NCBI RefSeq assembly: GCF_900172325.1
Contig: NZ_FWFR01000002.1
Span: 1 to 64,000, forward strand
Source of the DNA: Oceanibacterium hippocampi
GTDB lineage: Bacteria > Pseudomonadota > Alphaproteobacteria > Sneathiellales > Sneathiellaceae
Direction of reading: 5' to 3'
Length of the DNA stretch: 64,000 nucleotides
The notes below the pieces were generated by a model that saw only the letters and a list, made by a program, of their open reading frames with translations, was not told the DNA's origin and ran no database searches. The translations under genes and the position numbers were made by a program. The number at the start of each line of letters is the position of its first letter. Positions within the stretch are counted from its first letter, which is position 1. This document shows positions 47,034 through 58,023 of this stretch, one piece after another.

Positions 47034-50000
47034 TTGTCGCACGCGGGTTTCGTGCATTTGCGCGTCCACACAGCCTACTCCCTTTCCGAGGGGGCGATTC
47101 GCGTGAAGGAGCTCGCGGCGCTCTGCCGCGACGGACGGATGCCGGCGGTGGCGATCACCGACAGCTCCAACCTGTTCGGCGCGATGGAATTCTCCGAGGC
47201 GATGGCTAAGGCAGGGGTGCAGCCGATCATCGGCTGCCAGCTCGCGCTGCGCAGCCGGAACGCGGAACCGCAGGGACGTAGCCATCGCCATCGCGACCTG
47301 CCGACCATCGTTCTCCTGGCCCAGGACGAGACCGGATACGCCAACCTCCTGAAACTCTCGACCAAGGCCTTCCTGGAAACCGAGCCGACCGAGCTGCCGC
47401 AGGTCGACTTCGCCGATATCGTCGACCGTGGCGACGGCCTCATCTGCCTGACGGGCGGCGCCAACGGCCCGCTCGGGCATCTGCTCGCCGACAACAAGGA
47501 CGGGCCTGCGCGGCAATTCCTGGAGCGCATGGCGGCGGCCTTCCCGGACCGTCTCTATGTCGAGATCCAGCGCCACGGCATGCCGGAGGAGATGGCGGTC
47601 GAGGAGCGCATGCTCGAACTCGCCTTCGATACCGGGCTGCCGCTGGTCGCCACCAACGAATGCTATTTCACCCGAGCGAACATGTACGAGGCGCACGACG
47701 CGCTGCGCTGCATCGCCGGCGGCACCTATGTCGGCGTGAGCGAGCGCGACCGTCTGACCCCGGAACATTATTTCAAGTCGGCCGACGAGATGGCGGCGCT
47801 CTTCGACGACCTGCCGGAAGCGATCGAGAACAGTCTCGTGATCGCCCGGCGCTGCGCCGTCGCCGCGCCGAAGCGGTCGCCGATCCTGCCGAATTTCACC
47901 GACGACGGCTCGGACGAGGGGCTGGAGCTCGAGAACCAGGCCCGCCGCGGCCTGGAAGGCCGCCTCCGGGAGGCGGTCTTCACCGACGACATGGACGCGG
48001 CGGCACGCGAGGCCGCGGCCGTGCCCTATTGGGAGCGCTTCGATTACGAGCTCGGCATCATCCGCCAGATGGGCTTCTCGGGTTATTTCCTGATCGTTTC
48101 CGACTTCATCAAGTGGGCGAAGGCCCATGGCATCCCGGTCGGGCCGGGACGCGGCTCCGGCGCCGGCTCGGTGATCGCCTGGTCGCTCACTATCACCGAT
48201 CTCGACCCGCTCCGCTTCGGCCTGCTGTTCGAACGCTTCCTCAATCCCGAGCGGATCTCGATGCCTGACTTCGACATCGACTTCTGCCAGGACCGGCGCG
48301 ACGAGGTGATCGACTACGTCCAGCAGAAATACGGGCGCGGCAACGTTGCCCAGATCATCACCTTCGGGAAGCTGCAGGCCCGGGCGGCGCTGCGCGACGT
48401 CGGGCGGGTGCTGGAACTGGGCTTCGGCCGGGTCGACCGGATCTGCAAGATGGTGCCGAACAATCCCGCCAACCCGGTCACGCTCGCCGAGGCGCTCGAG
48501 ATCGAGCCCCGGCTCAAGGAGGAGAAGCGGAACGACGAGGGCGTCGCCCGCCTGATCGAGACGGCGCAGAAGCTGGAGGGTCTTTACCGGCACGCCTCGA
48601 CGCACGCCGCCGGCGTGGTGATCGGCGACCGGCCGCTCGAGGAACTGGTGCCGCTCTACCGCGACCCGCGCTCCGACATGCCGGTGACCCAGTTCTCGAT
48701 GAAATATGCCGAGGCGGCCGGGCTGGTGAAGTTCGACTTTCTCGGCCTGAAGACGCTGACGGTCCTCGACCGGGCGCGCAAGCTGCTCGAGCAGCGCGAG
48801 ATAAAGGTCGACCTGGCGGCCCTGCCGCTCGACGACAAGGCGACCTACGCCATGCTCGGCCGCGGCGAGACGGTCGGCGTGTTCCAGCTTGAAAGTTCGG
48901 GCATGCGCGACGTGCTTCGGCAGATGCGGCCGGACGTCTTCGAGGAGATCATCGCCCTTGTCGCGCTCTACCGTCCCGGGCCGATGGACAACATCCCGAA
49001 ATACATCGCCTGCAAGTTCGGCCAGGAGCAGCCGGACTACCTGCACCCCTGGCTGGAGAAGCTTCTGAAGGAGACCTACGGGGTCATCATCTACCAGGAG
49101 CAGGTGCTGGAGATCGCCAAGATCCTCGCCGGATACAGCCTTGGCGAGGCCGATATCCTGCGCAAGGCGATGGGCAAGAAGATCAAGGAGGAGATGGACG
49201 CCCAGCGCGAGCGCTTCGTCTCGGGCGCGGCCGGGAAGGGCGTGCCGAAGCAGCAGGCCTCGAGCATCTTCGACCAGGTGGCGAAGTTCGCCGGTTACGG
49301 CTTCAACAAGGCGCACAGCGCCTGCTACGCGCTCATCGCCTACCAGACCGCCTGGCTCAAGGCCAACTACCCGGTCGAGTTCATGGCCGCCTCGATGAGC
49401 CTCGACCTCAACAATACCGACAAGCTCAACATCTTCCGCCAGGAGCTCGATCGTTCCGGCATCGAGGTCCGCTCGCCGGACATCAACCGCTCCGGCGTCG
49501 AGTTCTCGGTGGAGTTCGAGGGCGAGACCGGCGCCGTCCGCTATGCCCTCGCGGCGATCAAGAATGTCGGGCGGGAGGCGATGGCGCAGATCGTCGCCGA
49601 ACGGGAGCGGGGCGGGCCGTTCCGTTCGATCGCCGACTTCGCGAGCCGGGTCGATCCGGGTGTGATCAACAAGCGCCAGCTCGAGAACCTGATCCGCGCC
49701 GGCGCCTTTGACGGGCTGAACGCCAACCGCACCCAGCTGCTCGCCGGCGCCGACCTGATCCTGCGCCATGCGGGCAGCTGCGCCTCCGAACGCGCGGCCG
49801 GCCAGACCAGCCTGTTCGGCGGTGGCCCGGCCGAGGAAAGCCAGGCGCTCCGCCTGCCGGACGTGCCGCCGGCGTCGGCCGTCGACCAGCTGCGCGACGA
49901 GTTCGACGCCGTCGGCTTCTATCTCTCGGCGCATCCGCTCGACGCCTATGCGGAAACGCTGGCCAAGCTCGGCACGGTCAGTGCCGCGGCGCTGCCCGCG

Positions 50001-50504
50001 GTACTGCGGCGGGGCGAGGCGAGCTGCCGGATCGCCGGGGCCATCCTGGGCAAGCAGGAGCGACGCTCGGCGCGCGGCACGCCGTTCGCCTTCGTCCAGC
50101 TCTCCGATCCGACCGGCGCCTACGAGGTCACGGTCTTTTCCGAGGTTCTCGAGGAGGCCCGCGAGATCATGGAAGTCGGCCAGAGCGTGGTCCTTCACGT
50201 CGACGGCAAGTCCGATGGCGAGCAGATCCGGCTGACCGCGACCCGGATCCAGACGCTCGACGGCGCGGCCGCCCAGGCGGGCGGCGATGTCGCGCTCTAC
50301 CTGGCCAATACCGATCCGCTGCCGGCGATCGCCCGGCTGCTCCAGGACACGGGCGGCGGCCGCAACCGCGTCTTCATGGTTCTCGACCTGCCCGAGGACG
50401 GCACCGAGGTCCGGATCAAGCTGCCGCAGCCCTACGCGATCTCGCCGCAGATCCGACAGGCCCTGAAGACCTTTCCCGGCGTTCGCGACCTGCGCGAGGC
50501 CTGA
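47034..50504 (+). CDS. dnaE: DNA polymerase III subunit alpha
   Basis: A 1156-residue replicative polymerase (DnaE1 type). The N-terminal PHP domain begins [17 protein letters not shown]; the catalytic Asp pair is in MPDFDIDF, followed by the fingers, the helix-hairpin-helix (about 830-900), and an OB-fold domain near 990-1060. I prefer TTG 47034 because it gives [12 protein letters not shown], the usual DnaE start, with GGAG 10-13 bases upstream; ATG 46998 adds 12 residues and lies on a GATAAT hexamer (46994-46999) that could be a -10. Length and tail rule out the error-prone DnaE2. A strong terminator follows. Confidence 0.95.
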   Translation: MSHAGFVHLRVHTAYSLSEGAIRVKELAALCRDGRMPAVAITDSSNLFGAMEFSEAMAKAGVQPIIGCQLALRSRNAEPQGRSHRHRDLPTIVLLAQDETGYANLLKLSTKAFLETEPTELPQVDFADIVDRGDGLICLTGGANGPLGHLLADNKDGPARQFLERMAAAFPDRLYVEIQRHGMPEEMAVEERMLELAFDTGLPLVATNECYFTRANMYEAHDALRCIAGGTYVGVSERDRLTPEHYFKSADEMAALFDDLPEAIENSLVIARRCAVAAPKRSPILPNFTDDGSDEGLELENQARRGLEGRLREAVFTDDMDAAAREAAAVPYWERFDYELGIIRQMGFSGYFLIVSDFIKWAKAHGIPVGPGRGSGAGSVIAWSLTITDLDPLRFGLLFERFLNPERISMPDFDIDFCQDRRDEVIDYVQQKYGRGNVAQIITFGKLQARAALRDVGRVLELGFGRVDRICKMVPNNPANPVTLAEALEIEPRLKEEKRNDEGVARLIETAQKLEGLYRHASTHAAGVVIGDRPLEELVPLYRDPRSDMPVTQFSMKYAEAAGLVKFDFLGLKTLTVLDRARKLLEQREIKVDLAALPLDDKATYAMLGRGETVGVFQLESSGMRDVLRQMRPDVFEEIIALVALYRPGPMDNIPKYIACKFGQEQPDYLHPWLEKLLKETYGVIIYQEQVLEIAKILAGYSLGEADILRKAMGKKIKEEMDAQRERFVSGAAGKGVPKQQASSIFDQVAKFAGYGFNKAHSACYALIAYQTAWLKANYPVEFMAASMSLDLNNTDKLNIFRQELDRSGIEVRSPDINRSGVEFSVEFEGETGAVRYALAAIKNVGREAMAQIVAERERGGPFRSIADFASRVDPGVINKRQLENLIRAGAFDGLNANRTQLLAGADLILRHAGSCASERAAGQTSLFGGGPAEESQALRLPDVPPASAVDQLRDEFDAVGFYLSAHPLDAYAETLAKLGTVSAAALPAVLRRGEASCRIAGAILGKQERRSARGTPFAFVQLSDPTGAYEVTVFSEVLEEAREIMEVGQSVVLHVDGKSDGEQIRLTATRIQTLDGAAAQAGGDVALYLANTDPLPAIARLLQDTGGGRNRVFMVLDLPEDGTEVRIKLPQPYAISPQIRQALKTFPGVRDLREA

Positions 50505-50517
50505 ACGCCAATAGCGC

Positions 50518-50557
50518 GGAAAAGCACCGGGAATGGCGGAATATTCCCGCTTTTTCC
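50518..50557 (+). terminator. Intrinsic terminator of dnaE
   Basis: GGAAAAGC pairs with GCTTTTTCC, and the inner GGGAAT (50529-50534) with ATTCCC (50543-50548); the T-run is at 50551-50555. It begins 13 bases after the dnaE stop. Confidence 0.8.
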
Positions 50558-50586
50558 TTGCATCCCGGGCCGGTCGCCGCTACAAG
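50558..50586 (+). promoter_or_regulatory. Promoter of rpsB-tsf
   Basis: TTGCAT (50558-50563), 17 bases, TACAAG (50581-50586), placed directly after the dnaE terminator. It would give a leader of about 118 bases with short hairpins before rpsB, which could carry S2 autoregulation; that last point is inference. Confidence 0.65.
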
Positions 50587-50710
50587 CCCGCAATTCACCA
50601 AATCCTCACGCGGGATCTTGGGCTCGGGGTATTCCCGGTCCTTCCGGTGTTCGATCCTGGATCGGACTCTTTTCCCGCGGCGGCTTAACCGGAAAAAGGA
50701 ATTGCGAGCC

Positions 50711-51553
50711 ATGGCTCTGCCAACCTTCACGATGCGCCAGCTCCTCGAAGCAGGCGTCCATTTCGGCCATCAGAAGCACCGTTGGAACCCGAAGATGGGT
50801 CCCTACCTGTTTGGTGTCCGCAACAATATCCATGTCATCGATCTGCAGCAGACCGTGCCGATGCTCTACGCGGCGCTGCAGACGATTCGCGACGTCGTCG
50901 CCGGCGGCGGCCGGGTGCTGTTCGTCGGCACCAAGCGCCAGGCCTCGGACACGATCGCGGAATCGGCGCGCAAGTGCGCCCAGTTCTACGTCAACCATCG
51001 CTGGCTCGGCGGCATGCTGACCAACTGGAAGACGATGTCGAATTCCATCAAGCGCCTGCGCGCGCTCGAGGAGGAACTCGGCGAGGAGAGCCGCGGCCGC
51101 ACCAAGAAGGAGCTGCTGCAGCTGACCCGCGAACGCGAGAAGCTCGAGCGCTCGCTCGGCGGCATCAAGGAGATGGGCGGTCTTCCCGACCTGCTGGTCG
51201 TCATCGACACCAACAAGGAAGAGATCGCGATCCAGGAAGCTGTCAAGCTCGGTATCCCGATCGTCGCCATCCTCGACAGCAACTCGGACCCGAAGGGCAT
51301 CACCTACCCGGTGCCGGGCAACGATGACGCGCTGCGGGCGATCTCGCTCTATTGCGAGCTCTTCACCGGCGCCGTGATCGACGGCATCTCGCGCGAGATG
51401 GAGGCGACCGGCGCCGATCTGGGCGAGTCGGAAGATCCGACCCTGGAAGATGTCGTCGAGGAAGCCGTGGCCGAGACGCCGGCAGAGGCAGCACCTGAGG
51501 CGGTGCCGGAGACTGCGCCCGAGGCGGCGCCGGAAGCCGCGCCGAAGGCCTGA
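50711..51553 (+). CDS. rpsB: 30S ribosomal protein S2
   Basis: A 280-residue S2 protein, which with bS1 shapes the mRNA entry region of the small subunit. The N-terminus [20 protein letters not shown] and the motif [10 protein letters not shown] are diagnostic. After about residue 245 there is a low-complexity tail rich in Ala, Glu and Pro with repeated PEAA units, longer than in E. coli (241 residues) and typical of alphaproteobacterial S2. ATG 50711 is the canonical start. tsf follows after 53 bases. Confidence 0.97.
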   Translation: MALPTFTMRQLLEAGVHFGHQKHRWNPKMGPYLFGVRNNIHVIDLQQTVPMLYAALQTIRDVVAGGGRVLFVGTKRQASDTIAESARKCAQFYVNHRWLGGMLTNWKTMSNSIKRLRALEEELGEESRGRTKKELLQLTREREKLERSLGGIKEMGGLPDLLVVIDTNKEEIAIQEAVKLGIPIVAILDSNSDPKGITYPVPGNDDALRAISLYCELFTGAVIDGISREMEATGADLGESEDPTLEDVVEEAVAETPAEAAPEAVPETAPEAAPEAAPKA

Positions 51554-51606
51554 GGCCCCGGCAACGCCACACCGCTACAAGGCAACTAGAGGCCAGAGGA
51601 AAGACA

Positions 51607-52530
51607 ATGGCAGAAATCACAGCCGCGCTTGTCAAGGAGCTCCGCACCCGAAGCGGTGCCGGCATGATGGATTGCAAGAAAGCGCTCGTCGAGAATGACG
51701 GCGATCTCGAGGCGGCGATCGACTGGCTGCGCACCAAGGGCCTGGCAACCGCGGCCAAGAAGGCCGGCCGTGTCGCTGCCGAGGGCCTGGTCGGGGTCGC
51801 CACCGGCCCGACCGCCGCGGCGGTCGTCGAGATCAATTCGGAGACCGACTTCGTCGCCCGTAACGAGGCCTTCCAGACGCTCGTTTCGACGGTCGCCGAG
51901 ATCGCGCTCAGCAATGCCGGCGACCACGACCGGACCATGGCCGCGGCCTATCCGGGCACCGGCCGCACGGTCGCCGAGGAAGTCACCAACGCGATCGCCA
52001 AGATCGGCGAGAACATGAACTTCCGCCGCAGCACCCAGATCGCCGTCAGCGACGGCGTCGTATCCGCCTATGTCCACAGCGCCGCGGCGCCGGGACTGGG
52101 CAAGATCGGCGTGCTCGTCGGCCTCGAAAGCAGCGGCGACAAGGCCAAGCTGGCGGAACTCGGCAAGGGCATCGCGATGCATATCGCGGCGACCAATCCG
52201 CAGTCCGTCTCGACCGCCGACCTGGACCAGACGCTGGTCGAGCGCGAGCGCGCCGTGCTTTCCGAGCAGGCCCGCGACAGCGGCAAGCCGGAGGAGATCA
52301 TCGCCAAGATGGTCGAGGGCCGGCTCCGCAAGTTCTACGAGGAAGTCGTTCTCACCGAGCAGACCTATGTCATCGACGGCGAGACGCGAATCGCCAAGGT
52401 CGTCGAGCAGGCCGCCAAGGACCTGGGCACCCCGGTGAAGATCGCCGGTTTCGCCCGTTTCGCGGTCGGCGAGGGCATCGAGAAGGATGAAGGCGACTTC
52501 GCCGCCGAGGTCGCGGCCGTGGCCGGCTGA
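51607..52530 (+). CDS. tsf: Translation elongation factor Ts
   Basis: A 307-residue nucleotide-exchange factor for EF-Tu. The N-terminal UBA-like domain ([20 protein letters not shown]) and the TDFV motif ([12 protein letters not shown]) are present, followed by two dimerisation subdomains. It is probably cotranscribed with rpsB and ends in a strong terminator 27 bases after the stop. Confidence 0.97.
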   Translation: MAEITAALVKELRTRSGAGMMDCKKALVENDGDLEAAIDWLRTKGLATAAKKAGRVAAEGLVGVATGPTAAAVVEINSETDFVARNEAFQTLVSTVAEIALSNAGDHDRTMAAAYPGTGRTVAEEVTNAIAKIGENMNFRRSTQIAVSDGVVSAYVHSAAAPGLGKIGVLVGLESSGDKAKLAELGKGIAMHIAATNPQSVSTADLDQTLVERERAVLSEQARDSGKPEEIIAKMVEGRLRKFYEEVVLTEQTYVIDGETRIAKVVEQAAKDLGTPVKIAGFARFAVGEGIEKDEGDFAAEVAAVAG

Positions 52531-52556
52531 GCCCGATTCCCGTGCTTGTCTGACAG

Positions 52557-52590
52557 GACGGCGGCGCCAACGGTGCCGCCGTCTTTGTTT
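52557..52590 (+). terminator. Intrinsic terminator of rpsB-tsf
   Basis: GACGGCGGC (52557-52565) pairs with GCCGCCGTC (52575-52583), followed by TTTGTTT. Classic form. Confidence 0.85.
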
Positions 52591-52617
52591 GCAGAGCCGT
52601 CGCGCCCGCGACAATAT
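52589..52617 (+). promoter_or_regulatory. Candidate promoter of the pyrH-lpx gene string
   Basis: TTGCAG (52589-52594), 17 bases, CAATAT (52612-52617), lying at the end of the tsf terminator and 95 bases before pyrH. Moderate hexamer match. Confidence 0.45.
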
Positions 52618-52711
52618 CCCTTACGCAGCCTATCGTGTATGGTGCCGGCGCGCCGGGGCCGCCGTGCGGGACCCGCGCCCAGATCCCACGTCCCGAACAA
52701 GCGAGTTCGCC

Positions 52712-53467
52712 ATGTCCGCCGATCCGAAATACAAACGCGTCCTCCTGAAATGCTCCGGCGAGGCGCTGATGGCCGACGGCACGACCGGTATCGACAATGA
52801 CACCGTCGAACGGATCGCCGCCGAGATCGCCTCCGTTTCCCGCCTCGACGTCGAGGTCTGCGTCGTCATCGGCGGCGGCAATATCTTTCGCGGGGTTTCC
52901 GCCAGCACGCATGGCATGGCGCGCGCAAGCGCCGACTACATGGGCATGCTGGCGACGGTGATGAACGCGCTCGCCTTGCAGAACGCGATCGAGCGGCTCG
53001 GCATCGAGACACGGGTCCTCTCGGCGATCCCGATGGCCAGCGTCTGCGAGCCCTATATCCGCCGCCGGGCAATGCGCCATCTGGAAAAGAAGCGGGTCGT
53101 GATCTTCGCTGCCGGTACCGGCAACCCGTTCTTTACGACCGACACGGCGGCCGCGCTCCGGGCGGCGGAAATGGGCTGCGACGTTCTGCTCAAGGGCACC
53201 CAGGTCGACGGTGTCTACAGCGACGACCCGCTCCGCAATCCGGATGCGATCCGCTACGAACGGCTCGACTACATGGACGTGCTGTCGCAGGATCTGAAGG
53301 TCATGGATGCCTCGGCGATCTCGCTGGCTCGCGAGAACAACATTCCGATCCTGGTATTCTCGATCCAGAAGCCCGGCGCATTCTCCGACGTTTTGACGGG
53401 CGTGGGGCGCTGTACGATTATCGAACAACGGAAAGAAGAAAAGACCGGAGTGCTCGCCAATGGCTGA
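52712..53467 (+). CDS. pyrH: Uridylate kinase (UMP kinase)
   Basis: A 251-residue amino acid kinase-fold enzyme that phosphorylates UMP to UDP. The motifs KCSGEAL at the N-terminus, [11 protein letters not shown], and the UMP/ATP-site [16 protein letters not shown] are intact. ATG 52712 gives the standard start; an in-frame upstream frame from 52487 crosses the terminator and is spurious. It overlaps frr by 8 bases, as is common. Confidence 0.97.
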   Translation: MSADPKYKRVLLKCSGEALMADGTTGIDNDTVERIAAEIASVSRLDVEVCVVIGGGNIFRGVSASTHGMARASADYMGMLATVMNALALQNAIERLGIETRVLSAIPMASVCEPYIRRRAMRHLEKKRVVIFAAGTGNPFFTTDTAAALRAAEMGCDVLLKGTQVDGVYSDDPLRNPDAIRYERLDYMDVLSQDLKVMDASAISLARENNIPILVFSIQKPGAFSDVLTGVGRCTIIEQRKEEKTGVLANG

Positions 53468-54017
53468 ACCCGATATCGACGACCTCAAGCGCCGCATGGA
53501 CGGCGCGCTGGAGGCGCTGCGTCACGAATTCGCCGGTCTGCGGACGGGCCGGGCCCATGCCAGCCTGCTCGACCAGATCGTCGTCACCGCCTATGGCAGC
53601 GAGATGCCGCTGAGCCAGGTCGGCACCGTCAATGTGCCGGAATCGCGCATGCTCACGGTGCAGGTCTGGGACAAGTCCAATGTCAGCGCGGCCGAAAAGG
53701 CCATACGGTCGTCCAGCCTCGGCCTCAATCCCTCGGTAGACGGACAGCTGATCCGCATTCCGATCCCGGACCTGACCCAGGAACGGCGCCAGGAACTGAC
53801 CAAGGTCGCCGGGCAGTATTCGGAGCAGGCACGGATCGCCGTCCGGAATGTCCGCCGGCACGGCATGGACGAGTTGAAGAAGCTCGAGAAGGACGGCGAG
53901 ATCTCGCAGGACGACCACAAGATCTGGGCCGAGGAAATCCAGGACTTGACCGACAAGGCGATCAAGAGCATCGACGACGCGCTCGAGCACAAGCAGCAGG
54001 AAATCATGCAGGTCTGA
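53460..54017 (+). CDS. frr: Ribosome recycling factor
   Basis: A 185-residue tRNA-mimicking factor that splits post-termination ribosomes with EF-G. It has the LRTGRAH motif near the N-terminus, the hinge region and the C-terminal helix with [18 protein letters not shown]. Length is exact for the family. It begins inside pyrH and is followed by uppS after 4 bases. Confidence 0.97.
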   Translation: MAEPDIDDLKRRMDGALEALRHEFAGLRTGRAHASLLDQIVVTAYGSEMPLSQVGTVNVPESRMLTVQVWDKSNVSAAEKAIRSSSLGLNPSVDGQLIRIPIPDLTQERRQELTKVAGQYSEQARIAVRNVRRHGMDELKKLEKDGEISQDDHKIWAEEIQDLTDKAIKSIDDALEHKQQEIMQV

Positions 54018-54021
54018 TCGG

Positions 54022-54756
54022 ATGAGTGCCCCGCCGAAGACCGAAGACAGGATGAGCCTGCCGCGCCACGTTGCCATCATCATGGACGGCAACGGGCGCT
54101 GGGCGAAGGCGCGCGGACTGCCGCGGACCGCGGGCCACAAGCGTGGCGCCGACGCGGTGCGCAATGTCGTGGTCGGCGCGCGCGAGATCGGGATCGACTA
54201 TCTCACGCTCTATGCCTTCTCGTCGGAGAACTGGAAACGGCCGGCCTCCGAGGTCGACGACCTGATGGGCCTGCTCAGGCTCTATCTCAGCAAGGAACTC
54301 GCCGAGCTTCACGAGAACGGGGTTCGCGTCCGCGTCATCGGCGAACGCGACCGGCTGGCGCCCGATATCGTCAAGATGATTGCCCACGCGGAGGAGCTGA
54401 CGGCCGGCAACCGTGGCCTGACGCTGGCCATCGCGCTGAACTATGGCGGCCAGAACGAGATCGTCGGCGCCTGCCGGTCGATCGCCGCCAGGGTGGGCGA
54501 GGGCGCGCTTGCGCCCGAGGCGATCACCCCGGAACTGTTCGCCGGGCATCTGCAGACCGCCGGCATGCCCGATCCGGACATGCTGATCCGGACCAGCGGC
54601 GAACGGCGGCTCTCGAATTTCCTGCTCTGGCAATGCGCCTACGCGGAATTCTTCTTCGTCGACACCCTATGGCCCGATTTCGGCAAACAGCAGCTCGAGG
54701 AAGCGGTCCATGAATTCAGCCGCAGAGAACGCCGCTATGGCGCCTCCAGCGCCTGA
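54022..54756 (+). CDS. uppS: Isoprenyl transferase (undecaprenyl diphosphate synthase)
   Basis: A 244-residue cis-prenyltransferase making the C55 carrier for peptidoglycan and O-antigen. The catalytic Asp22 is in MDGNGRWA, followed by AGHKRGADAVR and AFSSENWKRP; the C-terminal signature RTSGERRLSNFLLWQCAYAEF is present. ATG 54022 is used; ATG 54052 (Met11) is an alternative. It overlaps cdsA by 47 bases if the upstream cdsA start is right. Confidence 0.95.
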   Translation: MSAPPKTEDRMSLPRHVAIIMDGNGRWAKARGLPRTAGHKRGADAVRNVVVGAREIGIDYLTLYAFSSENWKRPASEVDDLMGLLRLYLSKELAELHENGVRVRVIGERDRLAPDIVKMIAHAEELTAGNRGLTLAIALNYGGQNEIVGACRSIAARVGEGALAPEAITPELFAGHLQTAGMPDPDMLIRTSGERRLSNFLLWQCAYAEFFFVDTLWPDFGKQQLEEAVHEFSRRERRYGASSA

Positions 54757-55564
54757 TCGCAGGGCGCCCTCGGCGCTCCTGCAACGGATCCTGTCGGCCG
54801 CCGTCCTGGCGCCGCTGGCGATCGCCTGCCTGTGGTACGGCGGCACCGCCTTCGCGGTCCTCGCCGGCGTCGCCGCGCTCTGCATGATATTCGAGTGGGA
54901 AACCGTGAGCTTCGGGCGCTTCGGCGCCCGCGCGGCACTGGCCGGTGCCGGGATCGCGGTTGCCGTCATCCTTGCCGCGCTCGGCCGGATCGAGTTCGCC
55001 TTCGTTGCCGTGATCGCCACGGCCGGCGCCTCGCTGATGTTCGCCCTGCTGACCCGGGCGGCACCCGCCTGGGCGCTTGCCGGTCCGCTCTACGTCGGCC
55101 TGCCGACTGTCGCACTGATCGCGCTCCGGGCCGAGGCCGGCAACGGCTTCGGCTGGACCCTCTGGCTGTTCATCGCGATCTGGGGTACCGATATCGGCGC
55201 CTATGTCGCCGGACGGTCGATCGGCGGCCCGAAGATCGCCCCCAGGATCAGCCCTTCGAAGACCTGGGCCGGCCTGATCGGCGGCATGGCGACGGCGGCC
55301 GGCGCCAGCCTGCTGCTCGCCGCCTACAGCGGATACCTGCCGCTGTCACTCGGCGGGGCGGCCCTTGCCGGGGCCCTTGTCGCCATCGTCGGGCAGGTCG
55401 GAGACTTTGCCGAATCGGCCTGGAAGCGGCATTTCAAGGTGAAGGATTCGAGCCGCCTGATCCCCGGTCACGGCGGGGTCCTGGACCGCGTCGACGGCCT
55501 CGTCGCGACCGTCCCGCTCGCTCTTTGCATCGCCTATCTGGCGGGCAGGACCGGCGCATTGTGA
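54710..55564 (+). CDS. cdsA: Phosphatidate cytidylyltransferase
   Basis: A 284-residue membrane enzyme with about seven helices that makes CDP-diacylglycerol from phosphatidate and CTP. The CdsA signature region SRLIPGHGGVLDRVDGL near the C-terminus and the cytosolic SPSKTWAGLIGG motif are intact. ATG 54710 has GAGGAAG 6 bases upstream but lies 47 bases inside uppS; ATG 54737 is a plausible shorter start. Its stop overlaps the dxr GTG. Confidence 0.94.
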   Translation: MNSAAENAAMAPPAPDRRAPSALLQRILSAAVLAPLAIACLWYGGTAFAVLAGVAALCMIFEWETVSFGRFGARAALAGAGIAVAVILAALGRIEFAFVAVIATAGASLMFALLTRAAPAWALAGPLYVGLPTVALIALRAEAGNGFGWTLWLFIAIWGTDIGAYVAGRSIGGPKIAPRISPSKTWAGLIGGMATAAGASLLLAAYSGYLPLSLGGAALAGALVAIVGQVGDFAESAWKRHFKVKDSSRLIPGHGGVLDRVDGLVATVPLALCIAYLAGRTGAL

Positions 55565-56778
55565 TTGCCCCCGCAAGCAGCAGCGCGCTTACCGCCGACC
55601 TCGCGCCGACATCGGTGGCGGCCCCGAGACGGGTCAGCATCCTGGGCTCGACCGGTTCGGTCGGCTGCAACACGGTCGAACTGATAGAACGCCAGCCCGA
55701 GGCCTTCATCGTCGATTCGCTGACCGCCAACCGCAACGCCGCGCTCCTGGCGGAGCAGGCGAGGCGGCTCGGCGCGCGGCGCGCGGTGGTCGCGGATGAA
55801 AGCGCCTACCTGGCCCTCAAGGACGCGCTGTCCGGGACCGGTATCGAGGCCGCGGCGGGCCCTGCCGCGCTGGTCGAGGCGGCGGCTTCGCCGGTCGACT
55901 GGATGATGGCCGCGATCGTCGGCGCCGCCGGTCTCGAGCCGACCCTGGCGGCGGTGCGGCAGGGCGCGATCGTCGCCTTCGCCAACAAGGAATGCCTGGT
56001 CTGCGCCGGCGAGCTGATGCTGCGCGAGGTGCGGGCAAGCGGCGCCACCCTGCTGCCGGTCGATTCCGAGCATAACGCGATCTTCCAGGTCTTCGATTCA
56101 ACCCGTCCCGCGAGCGTCGAGCGCATCATCCTGACCGCTTCGGGCGGGCCGTTCCGCACTCTCAGCCGCAAGGAGATGGCGGGGGTGACGCGCGAACAGG
56201 CGCTTGCCCACCCGAACTGGTCGATGGGGATGAAGATCTCGATCGATTCCGCGACCATGATGAACAAGGGTCTGGAACTGATCGAGGCCTACCACCTGTT
56301 CCCGGTGACGGAAGCGCAGATCGACATCCTGATCCATCCGCAGTCGGTGGTTCACTCGCTGGTTGCCTACATCGACGGCTCGGTGCTTGCCCAGCTCGGG
56401 ACGCCCGACATGCGGACTCCGATCGCCTATGCCCTCGGCTGGCCCGAGCGGCTGGCCGCGCCGGCCCCGCGGCTCGACCTCGCCGCACTCGGGCAACTGA
56501 CCTTCGAGGCGCCGGATTCCGAGCGTTTCCCGGCCCTGCGCCTGGCCCGCGAGGCCTTGAAAAGCGGCGGTACGACACCAACTATCCTCAATGCCGCGAA
56601 CGAGGTGGCGGTACAGGGATTTCTCGACGGGCGGATCGGTTTCCTCGACATCGCGCATCTCGCCGAAGAGACCCTGTCGCGACTTGCGCCGGCCCCGCTC
56701 GACAATCTCGAAGATCTGCTTGCCGCTGACGACGCGGCGCGCCGCGAGGCCGAACGCGCACTGACGTCACTCAGATAA
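55561..56778 (+). CDS. dxr: 1-deoxy-D-xylulose 5-phosphate reductoisomerase
   Basis: A 405-residue enzyme of the MEP isoprenoid pathway, converting DXP to MEP with NADPH. The NADPH motif GSTGSVG is near 30, the metal/substrate motifs VDSEHNAIFQ, SGGPF and MKISIDSATMMNKGLE follow. GTG 55561 lies in the GTGA junction with cdsA; it leaves about 23 extra variable residues before the conserved core. It sits next to uppS, which uses the isoprenoid product. Confidence 0.95.
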   Translation: MIAPASSSALTADLAPTSVAAPRRVSILGSTGSVGCNTVELIERQPEAFIVDSLTANRNAALLAEQARRLGARRAVVADESAYLALKDALSGTGIEAAAGPAALVEAAASPVDWMMAAIVGAAGLEPTLAAVRQGAIVAFANKECLVCAGELMLREVRASGATLLPVDSEHNAIFQVFDSTRPASVERIILTASGGPFRTLSRKEMAGVTREQALAHPNWSMGMKISIDSATMMNKGLELIEAYHLFPVTEAQIDILIHPQSVVHSLVAYIDGSVLAQLGTPDMRTPIAYALGWPERLAAPAPRLDLAALGQLTFEAPDSERFPALRLAREALKSGGTTPTILNAANEVAVQGFLDGRIGFLDIAHLAEETLSRLAPAPLDNLEDLLAADDAARREAERALTSLR

Positions 56779-56806
56779 CGCCCCCGATGCCGTTGATGGA
56801 GCTGGC

Positions 56807-57940
56807 ATGGACATTCTCGCCGGAATCTGGAATTACGCCGCGCCGTTCCTCGTCGTGCTCACGGTTCTCGTGTTCGTGCACGAACTCGGCCATTACCTCG
56901 TTGCCCGCTGGTGCGGGGTTCGCGTCGAGGTCTTCTCGATCGGCTTCGGCAGCGAGTTGTTCGGCTGGAACGACAAGGCCGGAACGCGCTGGAAGATCAG
57001 CTGGATACCGTTCGGCGGCTATGTGAAATTCTTCGGTGACGCCGACGCGGCAAGCACGCCCGGCGCCGAAACCGGGTCCATGTCGGCAGAGGAGCGGGCG
57101 GAAAGCTTCCACCACAAGCCGCTGCATCAGCGCGCCGCGGTGGTCGTCGCCGGCCCGGCGGCGAACTTCCTGTTCGCTATCGTTGTGCTCGCCGGCATGT
57201 TCTCGATTTACGGCCAGCCCTACACGCCGCCGGTTGTCGCCGGGGTCGTCCCCGGAAGTGCCGCCGACGCCGCCGGATTCCAGCCGGGCGACCGGGTGCT
57301 GGAGGTCAACGGCTCGGAGGTCCAGCGTTTCGAGCAGCTCCGCCAGGTCGTCATGGTCGGCCTCGAGGCGCCACTCGACATGCTGGTGTCGCGGAACGGT
57401 GCGAGCCTCCATCTCGAGGCCCGGCCGCAGATTGTCGAGATCGACGACGGTTCCGGCAACATGCAGAGGATCGGCCGCCTCGGCATCCAGTCCGGCGAGC
57501 CCGAGTTCGCCCGTCACGATCCGCTGACCGCGATCTGGCAGGCCGTCAAGGAAACCGGCTTCGTCACCACCGCCACGCTCCAGGGCGTCGGCCAGATGAT
57601 CTCCGGCGCGCGCGACGCGTCGGAGCTGTCAGGGCCGGTCGGCATCGTCCGCATGTCCGGCCAGGCCGCCGAATACGGCGTTCTCGCGCTCGTCAACTTC
57701 ATGGTTTTCCTGTCGATTAGCCTCGGGCTCATCAACCTGTTTCCGATCCCCATGCTGGACGGCGGGCATCTTTTGTTTTATGCCATCGAGGCGATCAGAG
57801 GGAAGCCATTGGGCGAGCGCTCAATGGAATACGGTTTTCGCATCGGCCTCTTCATGGTGTTGTCGCTGATGGCTTTCGCCACATGGCAGGATGTCGCGAA
57901 GCTCAGTGTCGGCACGTTCCTGTCCGGACTGTTCTCCTGA
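56807..57940 (+). CDS. rseP: Site-2 intramembrane zinc metalloprotease RseP
   Basis: A 377-residue inner-membrane protease. The HExxH motif is His25-Glu26-Leu-Gly-His29 in the first helix, one PDZ domain covers about 130-215, and the second metal motif NLFPIPMLDGGHLL is in the third helix. It cleaves anti-sigma factors and signal peptide remnants. Compared with E. coli RseP (450 residues, two PDZ) it has a single PDZ. It is followed by bamA, as usual in proteobacteria. Confidence 0.95.
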   Translation: MDILAGIWNYAAPFLVVLTVLVFVHELGHYLVARWCGVRVEVFSIGFGSELFGWNDKAGTRWKISWIPFGGYVKFFGDADAASTPGAETGSMSAEERAESFHHKPLHQRAAVVVAGPAANFLFAIVVLAGMFSIYGQPYTPPVVAGVVPGSAADAAGFQPGDRVLEVNGSEVQRFEQLRQVVMVGLEAPLDMLVSRNGASLHLEARPQIVEIDDGSGNMQRIGRLGIQSGEPEFARHDPLTAIWQAVKETGFVTTATLQGVGQMISGARDASELSGPVGIVRMSGQAAEYGVLALVNFMVFLSISLGLINLFPIPMLDGGHLLFYAIEAIRGKPLGERSMEYGFRIGLFMVLSLMAFATWQDVAKLSVGTFLSGLFS

Positions 57941-58023
57941 TTGCACAAAGACAACGGCGATCGTGGCGTTCACGTCGCGGTTGCAGGGATCGATCGGACT
58001 TGCCGGTGGGCGGGGGTGCAGCG

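Noticed and set aside
46946-47209. 87-residue ORF overlapping the dnaE start
   Set aside because: It shares most of its length with dnaE in another frame, has no ribosome site and has shadow-like composition.
46839-50198. 1119-residue minus-strand ORF
   Set aside because: It is the exact shadow of dnaE with no domain signature and improbable composition.
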